The notes under the pieces: generated by a model
The model's database searches: none
The model's input: only the letters and a program-made list of their open reading frames with translations
Told to the model about the DNA's origin: nothing
Program-made: the position numbers and the translations under genes
Assembly: GCF_002355595.1 (NCBI RefSeq)
Contig: NZ_AP017422.1
Span: 5,956,823 to 6,020,822, forward strand
Length of the DNA stretch: 64,000 nucleotides
Origin: Filimonas lacunae
Lineage (GTDB): Bacteria; Bacteroidota; Bacteroidia; Chitinophagales; Chitinophagaceae
Direction of reading: 5' to 3'
Part shown: piece by piece, positions 54,578 to 62,654 of the stretch
Layout of the letters: the number at the start of each line of letters is the position of its first letter
How positions within the stretch are numbered: position 1 is the first letter of the stretch

Positions 54578-55174
54578 TTGAATAACAGCAACAAAAATAC
54601 CAATCCATCGCAACTGATGCCTGCTCAATGGGTTTCGCAATATGGCGATTACCTGTTTTCGGTAGCGATGCTAAAGGTAGGCAATAAGGAAACAGCAGAA
54701 GATCTTGTTCAGGAAACCTTTATTTCCGCTATTAAAGCCAAAGACAGTTTTAGAAGCGACAGCTCCGAAAAAACCTGGCTTACCGCCATCCTTAACAACA
54801 AAATAATAGACCACTACCGTAAAAAGGATGTGCTGAAAAACGTAACAGAATACATTGATGATACAGGTCAAAGCTTTAGCAATTCGTTTTTTAAAGAGAA
54901 TGGCCACTGGCAATCCAACGCCACGCCCCAACTTTGGAAAGAAGATGCTGACACTGCCGTTAACCGCAGCGAATTTTACCGGATACTGCAATACTGTATT
55001 CATAAAATGCCGGCTAAGCTGGTGCCGGTGTTCACCGCCCGCTTCCTGGAAAATGAAGATTCCGATACAATTTGTAAGGATTTTAACATTACCCCGTCTA
55101 ATTACTGGGTGATTATTCACCGGGCTAAGGTGCTGATGCGCAGTTGCCTTGAAAAAAACTGGTTTGTCAAATAA
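54578..55174 (+). CDS. ECF-type RNA polymerase sigma factor
   Basis: 198 residues from a TTG start; an ATG 13 codons in is the alternative. Region 2: EDLVQETFISAIKAKDSFRSDSSEKTWLTAILNNKIIDHYRK; region 4: FLENEDSDTICKDFNITPSNYWVIIHRAKVLMRSCLEKNW. This pattern resembles the ECF group that works with small zinc anti-sigma proteins. The next gene encodes such a protein and the one after a lipoprotein MsrB-MsrA, so it may control envelope oxidative repair. Confidence 0.9.
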   Translation: MNNSNKNTNPSQLMPAQWVSQYGDYLFSVAMLKVGNKETAEDLVQETFISAIKAKDSFRSDSSEKTWLTAILNNKIIDHYRKKDVLKNVTEYIDDTGQSFSNSFFKENGHWQSNATPQLWKEDADTAVNRSEFYRILQYCIHKMPAKLVPVFTARFLENEDSDTICKDFNITPSNYWVIIHRAKVLMRSCLEKNWFVK

Positions 55175-55186
55175 AGAATAGAACGC

Positions 55187-55465
55187 ATGCAGCAATATCC
55201 CGTTAACAATACTATTCCCAGCTGCCAGCAGGCTACCCTTCTTGCTATGAAAAAGGAAGAAGGCAAAATAAGCCGTGCAGAAAAATGGAAACTATTCTTT
55301 CATTTGCTGTATTGCCATGTATGCCGCCGTTTTATACGTCAGATGCGGCGCATGAACACCCTAAGCGAAAACATGCACCAACACCTGCAACAGCAGCCAC
55401 CTTTTACCCTCTCTGCATCTGCTAAAGAAAAAATGCAGCAACAGTTGAATAACCTGGACAACTAA
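55187..55465 (+). CDS. Zinc-type small anti-sigma protein
   Basis: 92 residues with no membrane segment. SCQQATLLAMKKEEGKISRAEKW followed by FFHLLYCHVCRRF gives the H-x3-C-x2-C zinc motif of the ZAS (zf-HC2-like) anti-sigma domain. It starts 12 bases after the sigma factor stop and should bind it. A thiol-zinc site is a natural redox switch, in line with the Msr and SOD neighbours. Confidence 0.85.
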   Translation: MQQYPVNNTIPSCQQATLLAMKKEEGKISRAEKWKLFFHLLYCHVCRRFIRQMRRMNTLSENMHQHLQQQPPFTLSASAKEKMQQQLNNLDN

Positions 55466-55491
55466 TTTGCGCGGCATTATTTTTTCTTTCT

Positions 55492-55499
55492 CAACTTTG
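55492..55499 (+). promoter_or_regulatory. Putative promoter of the Msr fusion gene
   Basis: CAACTTTG as -7 with a TTG 22 bases upstream (55467-55469), a reasonable but imperfect match. Confidence 0.35.
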
Positions 55500-55552
55500 T
55501 AAGGTTATTGATTGTACTGCGTCTATATAGTTGTAATCAAAAAACTACTCGA

Positions 55553-56668
55553 ATGATACAACAGACCGGATGGCCCACACGCATGTTAGCAGTGATGCTA
55601 TTGATAACCCAGGTGATTACCGGCTGTGCACAAACCACGGCCAATAACTTAAACAACAAAGAAACTAGTATGAAAACAGACAACAATACCACTATTCACA
55701 AAACCGAACAGGAGTGGAAAGAACAATTAACTCCTGAACAATATTATATACTGCGCCAGAAAGGCACCGAACGACCTTTTACCGGTAAACTGTTAATGAA
55801 TAAAGAAAAAGGCGTGTACAAATGTGCAGCCTGTGGCAATGAGTTGTTTACCGATGATATGAAGTTTGATTCGCATTGCGGCTGGCCCAGCTTTGACAAG
55901 GAAATAGCCGGTGGTAAAATCATTCAGAAAGAAGACAACACCCTGGGCATGCACCGCGTAGAAATTCTGTGTGCAAAATGTGGAGGCCACCTGGGACATA
56001 TTTTTGATGATGGCCCTACCGAAACCGGCCAGCGCTATTGTGTAAACTCTGTATCGCTGGAGTTTGCGCCTGCAGGTGCACCTGTTGCTACTGATAGCAG
56101 CAATAATGCAGCAGGCACTACCAGCAACATAGATACGATTACTTTAGGTGGTGGTTGCTTCTGGTGTGTAGAAGCGGTGTATGAACAACTGGATGGCGTT
56201 ATTAAAGTGGAAAGTGGTTACTCTGGTGGCCCCACTCCTAACCCTACTTACAAAGCAGTATGTACCGGCACCACCGGCCATGCAGAAGTAGTGCAGATCA
56301 CGTATGATAAAACAAAAACCTCGGTAGATGAAATACTGAAAGTGTTCTTTACCGTACACGATCCTACCACGCTGAACAGACAAGGTGCTGACGTAGGTAC
56401 ACAATATCGTTCTGTGATCTATTACCGCAATGCCGAGCAGGAACAAAAAGCCCGTGAAATTATAACCGCCCTTAACCAGGAGCATGTATATGATTCACCT
56501 GTTGTAACAGAAGTAACCGCCTTCGACAAGTTTTATAAGGCCGAAGACTACCATCAGAACTATTACGAGCAAAACCCCGAACAAGGTTATTGCCGCATGG
56601 TAGTACGTCCTAAAGTGGAGAAGTTTGAAAAGCTATTCAAGAATAGATTAAAGAAAGTGAACCAGTAG
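55553..56668 (+). CDS. msrBA: Lipoprotein MsrB-MsrA fusion (methionine sulfoxide reductase)
   Basis: 371 residues from the ATG giving MIQQTGWPTR; an in-frame TTG 15 codons earlier is less likely. A lipoprotein signal ends at VITGC (Cys25). The MsrB domain (about 50-175) has zinc pairs CAAC (91-94) and CAKC (140-143) and catalytic Cys163 in RYCVNSVSLEF. A short linker leads to the MsrA domain (195-365) with GCFWC (201-205, catalytic Cys202). Together they repair both stereoisomers of methionine sulfoxide in envelope proteins. The MsrB-then-MsrA order is less common than the reverse. Lies 87 bases after the anti-sigma gene. Confidence 0.94.
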   Translation: MIQQTGWPTRMLAVMLLITQVITGCAQTTANNLNNKETSMKTDNNTTIHKTEQEWKEQLTPEQYYILRQKGTERPFTGKLLMNKEKGVYKCAACGNELFTDDMKFDSHCGWPSFDKEIAGGKIIQKEDNTLGMHRVEILCAKCGGHLGHIFDDGPTETGQRYCVNSVSLEFAPAGAPVATDSSNNAAGTTSNIDTITLGGGCFWCVEAVYEQLDGVIKVESGYSGGPTPNPTYKAVCTGTTGHAEVVQITYDKTKTSVDEILKVFFTVHDPTTLNRQGADVGTQYRSVIYYRNAEQEQKAREIITALNQEHVYDSPVVTEVTAFDKFYKAEDYHQNYYEQNPEQGYCRMVVRPKVEKFEKLFKNRLKKVNQ

Positions 56669-56704
56669 TTGTGTAGAATGGTTGAGTAATACCCCCAATA
56701 GCAG

Positions 56705-56732
56705 AACGGCCCGTATATACGGGCCGTTTTAT
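56705..56732. terminator. Bidirectional terminator, 24-bp perfect palindrome
   Basis: AACGGCCCGTAT (56705-56716) followed at once by its reverse complement (56717-56728) and a T run. Serves the Msr gene and the convergent sulfatase gene. Confidence 0.9.
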
Positions 56733-56757
56733 TATATCCAATTATATAGTACTATAC

Positions 56758-58185
56758 TTATCTCGATAACTCCCACGCCAGCAAAGGCCAGTTATTATCT
56801 GGTTTGTGCGCTTCCTTCATAAAGCTCTTTATCTTTTCTACAATATCTGCATGTTCCGCAGCTATATTATGTTCTTCACCCGGGTCTTTGCTGATATCAT
56901 ATAGCTCAATAGGCGCATCATCGTTTTTGTTTACATTCAAACGAATACCTTTCCATTTGCCATACAATACCGCTTGTCTTCCACCAAACTCATGAAACTC
57001 CCAATAGAAATATTCATGTGGTGCAGCCAGTTTCTTTCCTTTGAATAAAGGGGTGATAGAAATGCCATCTACCTTGTTGATATCCTTTACACCGGCCAGC
57101 TCAGCAAACGTGGGATACATATCCCAGAAGGCTGTTGGTGTGGTATTCTTGCTGCCAGCTTTAATAGTGCCCGGCCAGTAAGCAAGGAAGGGTTCGCGGA
57201 TACCACCTTCGTACAAATCGCGCTTAATGCCTTTGTAAGGGCCATTGCTGTTAAAGAAATCCGGATCAGCGCCGCCTTCTTTATGCGGGCCATTATCGCT
57301 GGTGAATATAATCAGCGTGTTCTTTTCCAGGCCCTGTGCTTTTACCTGTGCCACAATTTGACCTACGTATGCATCGAAGCGGGCAACCATAGCAGCAAAG
57401 GCAGCATGTGCCTGCGGTTCAAAACGATAATCGTCGTGAGGGGCTTTGGCAGAAGGCTGGGCATCCGGTTCGTTAAACTGCTTTACATAATACTGGTAAA
57501 TACTATCATGCGGACCATATAAAGCAGCATGTGGTAAAGTATAAGGCAAGAACAGGAAGAAAGGCTTTTCACCATGCTGTTGCTTTAAAAATTGCAAGGC
57601 ATGCTGGTGTATTAAATCGCCAGAATAGGCAGAATCATTTTTTACATTACCGGGTAACTCTACACGATTGGTATTATCCCATAAGTGATCGGGATAATAG
57701 TTATGGGCCAGTGTTTGACAGTTATAACCATAAAACTGGTCTACGCCTTTTTTAGTAGGCTCACCAGTGGAACCCGGATAACCTAAGCCCCATTTACCAA
57801 AGGTGCCTGTTTCGTAACCATTCTTCTGCAATAAAGCGGTAATGGTAATAGAAGAATCCGGTAAAGGAAACTGTCCTTCCGGCTTCATGCCTTTATTACC
57901 ACGCACCGGCGTATGGCCGGTGTGCATACCTGTTAATAAACTGGCGCGGGAAGGGGCGCATACAGCAGTGCCTGCATAAGCCTGTGTAAACTGCATCCCT
58001 TCTTTAGCCAGCGCATCAATGTTAGGAGTTTTAATTTTTTGCTGACCATAACAGCCCACATCCCCTATTCCCAGATCATCTGCTAAAATAAAAATGATAT
58101 TGGGCTTTTTGTCAGCCTGTTGGGCCTGCACCTGTGTTTGCCAGAAGAAACAACTAGCCAAACACAATACCTGTAATCTTTTCAT
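56758..58185 (-). CDS. Secreted sulfatase (family S1)
   Basis: 475 residues with a signal peptide (to about QVQAQQ). Formylglycine motif CAPSR at Cys76, with ILADDLGIGDVGCYG (metal Asp pair) and FTSDNGPHKEGG (metal Asp/Asn). It removes sulfate esters from a sugar or aryl substrate after activation by a separate maturation enzyme not in the window. The place in a pectin-type cluster is unusual and suggests a sulfated polysaccharide substrate. Confidence 0.92.
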   Translation of the reverse strand: MKRLQVLCLASCFFWQTQVQAQQADKKPNIIFILADDLGIGDVGCYGQQKIKTPNIDALAKEGMQFTQAYAGTAVCAPSRASLLTGMHTGHTPVRGNKGMKPEGQFPLPDSSITITALLQKNGYETGTFGKWGLGYPGSTGEPTKKGVDQFYGYNCQTLAHNYYPDHLWDNTNRVELPGNVKNDSAYSGDLIHQHALQFLKQQHGEKPFFLFLPYTLPHAALYGPHDSIYQYYVKQFNEPDAQPSAKAPHDDYRFEPQAHAAFAAMVARFDAYVGQIVAQVKAQGLEKNTLIIFTSDNGPHKEGGADPDFFNSNGPYKGIKRDLYEGGIREPFLAYWPGTIKAGSKNTTPTAFWDMYPTFAELAGVKDINKVDGISITPLFKGKKLAAPHEYFYWEFHEFGGRQAVLYGKWKGIRLNVNKNDDAPIELYDISKDPGEEHNIAAEHADIVEKIKSFMKEAHKPDNNWPLLAWELSR

Positions 58186-58213
58186 ATAACTATACCAATT
58201 CAGAGGACTAAAA

Positions 58214-58247
58214 TAAACACTTATGTCTGCGTAGCCATAAGTGTTTA
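58214..58247 (-). terminator. Hairpin between GH2 and sulfatase genes
   Basis: TAAACACTTATG (58214-58225) and CATAAGTGTTTA (58236-58247), 12 perfect pairs, 10-base loop. On the minus strand TTTTAG follows. It could terminate the GH2 transcript or attenuate read-through into the sulfatase gene. Confidence 0.6.
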
Positions 58248-58265
58248 CCTATTAGTTTGTATTAT

Positions 58266-61253
58266 CTACGGTTCCTGGTTTAAAGGGCCGTACAGTTCAG
58301 CTTCTATAATACTTAAACGGGCTTTACCATCCTGTTCTTCGCGTTCAACACCGTCTCCCAGCTTTTTGCCGTTCATTTCGGTGCCTTTATCGCCTTTTAC
58401 ATCAGCAGCAGATAACAACTCTACCCTCACTTTCTTACCTCTGTAAGCCGCAAATTCAATAGTGAAGTAGCCCAGGCCACGTGGGGTATTGCCTTTGAAC
58501 ACTTCTTTTTTATCTACCAGTATGCGGATAGGATAAGAGCAGGTTCTGAAATTGTTAAGCTTTAAAGTAATAGCATTGAACGTGTTGATATACTCTGTTT
58601 CAAAAGCAATCCACGAACTATCCATTATACCGTTGCTGAACCAGTCGGTAGTTTCATCATCATCAAATGCCTCTGCTGCTTTATCCTGGTTGCAACCTGC
58701 TGTAGCACGCGCAATGATCATTGGCAGCCTGTTCACCACATAAGGCTCTACATCTGGCTTGTTGTCTTTTTTCAAAGAACCGGTTAATCCATCATCCGGC
58801 ATCTGCACGGCTAAGCCTTCTTTTACCTCAAAAGGTAAAGTGGTTAACTGCAAAGTAGCAGGCGTTAAATTGCCAGAGGTAGCTTTAATAGTAACGGCTC
58901 CTGCTTGTGTAGCAGAACGCAGCAGCACCCTGTTTACACCACACTCTACCGGCAGCTCCTTACTCAGGATATAGTTATCCGGCCCCTGTGCAATACCACC
59001 GCGCCATTCAGCCGGGCCATCAACAGCAAACTGTATCGTATTTAAAGCCGTAGGGCAACGATTGCCTTTTTCATCTACCACCTCTACCTGCACCATCGCC
59101 AGATCAGCCCCATTGGCTACCCAGCCTTTAGGCGCAGTGATAGGTGTTAACTTCACCGCAACAGGCCTTCCGGCAGTTACATGTTCTGTTTCACACGATT
59201 TTTTATTATAGGTATAGCCTACTGCACGTATTACACCAGGCTGCCATTTTACCCGTTTGAAAGTATACAGGAAGCGGCTGGTTTGCTGTGCAAAACCATA
59301 TGATCTTTCGTTTACAAACAATTCTACCCTGTCGGCATTGGACACTACATGAATGTCTTTGGTAACGCTATCGCTATAATTCCAGTGACCTAATATGTGT
59401 ATATGTGGTGTAAGATCATCTACCCATCCATCCCACATGGCCTGGTGCGCATAGAATCCGTCTTTAGGAATACGCATGGCATCTACTTCACCGCTGGTGC
59501 GGTAATTAGATTCGCCACGGTAGTGGGTATTGGATTCAGAGAAGATGATATTTACAGCACCTGCGTTTACTCTTTTGCCTGTGCCTGGTCTTTCTTTCCA
59601 GAAGTCGTACCAGCGTGTTACATCTTCTATAGCATGTGCATCCTGGTTGTGGTTGTATTCATTGGCAGGTTGTCCTTTATACAATGGCCCTACGCCTTCT
59701 TTATGAAACGGTGGGGAGAATTCATCCCAGTATTTGCGCAAGCCCTCATCGCGGGAATATTCCATAGCCCATAATGGCTTGCCGGCGCTTTTATTAATGT
59801 ACAGCATTTCACCGCCATACTCCGCCACGGTATTCTTTTGTAACATTTCGCGTGAGCCGATAGCCCTGCCGCCCATGGGATCCCATTGGTCGCGCAGTTC
59901 TTTCATCTGCTTCATATGCTCTTCGCTGATACCTTTATTGCCACACTCGTAAAATACAATGCTTGGGTTGTTCCTGTTATAGATCATGGCGTCGCGCATC
60001 ACTTCCACGCGTTGCTCCCAACGGCGGCCATCCACATCTTTTTCCGAATCACCGGCAGGCATGGCTTCCATCAGGCCCATCCTGTCGCACGACTCCACGT
60101 CCTGCTTCCAGGGTGTTACGTGCATCCAGCGTACCAGGTTAGCACCGCTTTCTACCATCAGACCATTGCTGTGATCACTCATCCACGCAGGTACGGCATT
60201 TCCTATGGCAGGCCATTCGTTGGTAGTACGTTGCGCATAGCCTTTTAAGTGCATAGGCCTGTCGTTCAACTGAAACACGCCGTTGGAAAAGCCTGTTTTG
60301 CGAAAGCCGGTATTTACTCTTACAATGTCTACGGTTTTGCCGTTGATCATTAACACAGAATATACCTGGTACAAATAACCGTAGCCCCAGCTCCAGAAAT
60401 GCAGGCTACCTGCCCGGCCCGAAGCATTTACAATACGGGTTTCACCCGGGCCAATAGGATTATCCATGCTTCTGAACGAGCGGATCACCGCGCCGTCTTT
60501 ATCTGCAATGGTTACGATATAAGTGATGTTCACCTGCTTGTCCGATTCATTTCTTATTTCCGACTGTACGTTGATTAAAGCAGAACGGTCTTTTACATCA
60601 AACTGGCTGGCATATACATACACCCCTTTGGTGTGCAGGTTAGAATACAAAGGCAGTGTCTGGTATATCTTAGGCATAAAGTGCAGATATACGTTTTTAT
60701 TGATGCCGCCGTAGTTGGCATAAAAGTTTTTATCGTTCCACTGATAACCGCTGTTAGATTCTTTTTCATGGTAATCCCACGAGTTATCAATGCGCACTGC
60801 CAGCACGTTCTCTTCGCCAAACTTTACACTATCGGTAATGTCAAAGCCAAAGGCCGTGATGCCGTTTTCATGACGGCCAATCCACTGACCGTTCAGGTAA
60901 AACTCACCCGCCTGCCGAATGCCTTCAAACTCTAAAAATACTTTCTGGCCTTTGCGGTTATTGGGAATAGTAAAATGTTTGCGATACCATACAATACCGG
61001 TAGTTAAATCCTGTATAGGCTTTTTAAAAGCATCATCTTCATTAAAAGCATGTGGTAAGGTTACGGCTTTCCAGCTTTTATCGTCAAAGCCGAATGCAGC
61101 AGCGGCTGTATTGTCGCCCACCTGCATTACCCAACCCGGGTTAAAATTGAATTTGGCGCGCACCACTTCTGGCAGCTTGGGCTGGCCTGCCTTTGCCAGC
61201 ATTACGCCTGCCAGCATACAGCAAAACAATAATCGTAATTTCATCGGTTTCAT
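58266..61253 (-). CDS. GH2 family glycoside hydrolase
   Basis: 995 residues from the ATG giving MKPMKLRLLFCCMLAGVMLAKA (signal peptide). Order: jelly-roll sugar-binding domain (60-200), immunoglobulin-like domain, (beta/alpha)8 barrel, then Ig-like domains (DLAMVQVEVVDEKGN) and a C-terminal galactose-binding-like region (AFDDDETTDWFSNG). The nucleophile Glu498 lies in WAMEYSRD. The acid/base position, normally the Glu of a GNE motif, reads YECGNKG with Lys440. It probably acts on a beta-galactoside or glucuronide of pectin side chains, if active. Between GH105 and the sulfatase on the minus strand. Confidence 0.88.
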   Translation of the reverse strand: MKPMKLRLLFCCMLAGVMLAKAGQPKLPEVVRAKFNFNPGWVMQVGDNTAAAAFGFDDKSWKAVTLPHAFNEDDAFKKPIQDLTTGIVWYRKHFTIPNNRKGQKVFLEFEGIRQAGEFYLNGQWIGRHENGITAFGFDITDSVKFGEENVLAVRIDNSWDYHEKESNSGYQWNDKNFYANYGGINKNVYLHFMPKIYQTLPLYSNLHTKGVYVYASQFDVKDRSALINVQSEIRNESDKQVNITYIVTIADKDGAVIRSFRSMDNPIGPGETRIVNASGRAGSLHFWSWGYGYLYQVYSVLMINGKTVDIVRVNTGFRKTGFSNGVFQLNDRPMHLKGYAQRTTNEWPAIGNAVPAWMSDHSNGLMVESGANLVRWMHVTPWKQDVESCDRMGLMEAMPAGDSEKDVDGRRWEQRVEVMRDAMIYNRNNPSIVFYECGNKGISEEHMKQMKELRDQWDPMGGRAIGSREMLQKNTVAEYGGEMLYINKSAGKPLWAMEYSRDEGLRKYWDEFSPPFHKEGVGPLYKGQPANEYNHNQDAHAIEDVTRWYDFWKERPGTGKRVNAGAVNIIFSESNTHYRGESNYRTSGEVDAMRIPKDGFYAHQAMWDGWVDDLTPHIHILGHWNYSDSVTKDIHVVSNADRVELFVNERSYGFAQQTSRFLYTFKRVKWQPGVIRAVGYTYNKKSCETEHVTAGRPVAVKLTPITAPKGWVANGADLAMVQVEVVDEKGNRCPTALNTIQFAVDGPAEWRGGIAQGPDNYILSKELPVECGVNRVLLRSATQAGAVTIKATSGNLTPATLQLTTLPFEVKEGLAVQMPDDGLTGSLKKDNKPDVEPYVVNRLPMIIARATAGCNQDKAAEAFDDDETTDWFSNGIMDSSWIAFETEYINTFNAITLKLNNFRTCSYPIRILVDKKEVFKGNTPRGLGYFTIEFAAYRGKKVRVELLSAADVKGDKGTEMNGKKLGDGVEREEQDGKARLSIIEAELYGPLNQEP

Positions 61254-61284
61254 GGTTTGTTCAAGGGAATGGTTATAAAGGCCA

Positions 61285-61327
61285 ATGTCTGATTTGTTGT
61301 AAAAACCATTCACAACAAATCAGACAT
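61285..61327 (-). terminator. 16-bp hairpin between GH105 and GH2 genes
   Basis: ATGTCTGATTTGTTGT (61285-61300) and its exact reverse complement (61312-61327), with an 11-base loop. No T run follows on the minus strand, so an RNA-processing or stability element is as likely as a terminator. Confidence 0.6.
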
Positions 61328-61351
61328 CAGCACAATTTAATAGAATAACTA

Positions 61352-62503
61352 CTATTTCAGTCTATAAACTTCACTTCCGGCCAGTAAAAAACATCCCAAT
61401 CCATAATCTTCAAAATCAGGAATGTGATCGTAGTTTACCGGTTGGCCATCTTTAGGTTCTTTACCAGTGCCTTGTACAAAGCCCAGCATACCATCTGCAT
61501 GCACACAGTCTTTCACCATGGCATCCCATGCTTTGGTAATTACAGGCAGGTAAGTTTTCTTATCCAGGTAACCGTGGTTAATGCCCCAGGCCATACCGTA
61601 TACAAACAACGCAGTACCTGATAATTCTTTACCACCAAAGTTATTAGGATCGTGCAGGCTTACATTCCAGTATCCATCCGGACGCTGAATGCGAATTAAA
61701 GCCTTACACATTTCTTTGAAATCGTTCAACAGCTCGGCATAAAAAGGATGGTTTTTAGGCAACCATTCCATGGTTCTTAATTGTGCAGCTACTACCCAGC
61801 CATTACCACGGCTCCAGTAACAATCTTCACCATTAGGCTCTTTGTAAGGAGGAACGAAGTCTTTATCTCTCCACCATAAAGAGTCTGCTTTGTTATATAA
61901 ACCATTACCACCATGATTGTATTTAGAGAAATGATACATCTCTTCCATACGGTGATAATAGTTAGTGTCTTTGTAAATTTTACCTAAACGGGCATACACC
62001 GGCATAGCCATTTGAATAGCATCGATCCAATGCCAATCATCGATCTTTTGCGTTTTCATCATGCTGTCAATAGAAGCCTTGATGTCATGTATCTGCTCAG
62101 GCTTTTTATCCATCAGGTACAGGTCGATATACGCCTGGCCACAAGCCTGGTTGTCGGCATTGCGGGTAGTGATACCGCCACGTAAACCCCATTTATGAAA
62201 CGCGCCCCAGTTGTAGGCGTAATCGTAGTTCTCTTTCTTTTTGTCTAAAGCGTATAAGGCCATTAAACCTTCATAATACACGGCGCGGGTCCAGATGTTA
62301 CTGGGGCGTGTGGCATTGGTAACAATTACCTGTCCCACATCCGGCCATTTCTTCATAAAATAACTGTTGGTAAGCTCCATTACCTGCAACACATCTTTTT
62401 TTGCAGGCACTTTCTGGGCTGCACAACTTACACTACCCGTTACAGCGGCAAGCAGCAACGTGATGGCACACAATACATTTCTTTCCTTTTTCATACTAAC
62501 CAT
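61352..62503 (-). CDS. Unsaturated rhamnogalacturonyl hydrolase, GH105
   Basis: Removes the 4,5-unsaturated galacturonate left at the end of RG-I oligomers by lyases such as the PL4 enzyme nearby. 383 residues; the start may be the Met four codons in. The signal peptide ends at VSC, possibly a lipoprotein. (Alpha/alpha)6 barrel with ADNQACGQAYIDLY (catalytic Asp region), DDWHWIDAIQMAMP and CYWSRGNGWVVAA, all typical of GH105. The product is the substrate expected for the KdgF-like cupin. Confidence 0.93.
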   Translation of the reverse strand: MVSMKKERNVLCAITLLLAAVTGSVSCAAQKVPAKKDVLQVMELTNSYFMKKWPDVGQVIVTNATRPSNIWTRAVYYEGLMALYALDKKKENYDYAYNWGAFHKWGLRGGITTRNADNQACGQAYIDLYLMDKKPEQIHDIKASIDSMMKTQKIDDWHWIDAIQMAMPVYARLGKIYKDTNYYHRMEEMYHFSKYNHGGNGLYNKADSLWWRDKDFVPPYKEPNGEDCYWSRGNGWVVAAQLRTMEWLPKNHPFYAELLNDFKEMCKALIRIQRPDGYWNVSLHDPNNFGGKELSGTALFVYGMAWGINHGYLDKKTYLPVITKAWDAMVKDCVHADGMLGFVQGTGKEPKDGQPVNYDHIPDFEDYGLGCFLLAGSEVYRLK

Positions 62504-62627
62504 TTATTTATTGATTGGCTGGCTTCGGCTTCATTCGATTTGGTAAAATTATCCTTCTATGGGGAATATAAAAAACACAGCCCTTTTTCCATTGCGGCGG
62601 CAGTTTATAACATATATTCCTAACCAG

Positions 62628-62638
62628 TATCCTGTAGC
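62628..62638. promoter_or_regulatory. Copy of the PL4/GH31 operator half-site
   Basis: TATCCTGTAGC, identical to the left part of the palindrome at 51173-51190, followed by ATCCTGC. It lies about 125 bases ahead of the GH105 start. Possibly bound by the same regulator. Confidence 0.35.
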
Positions 62639-62654
62639 ATCCTGCAAATACCTG

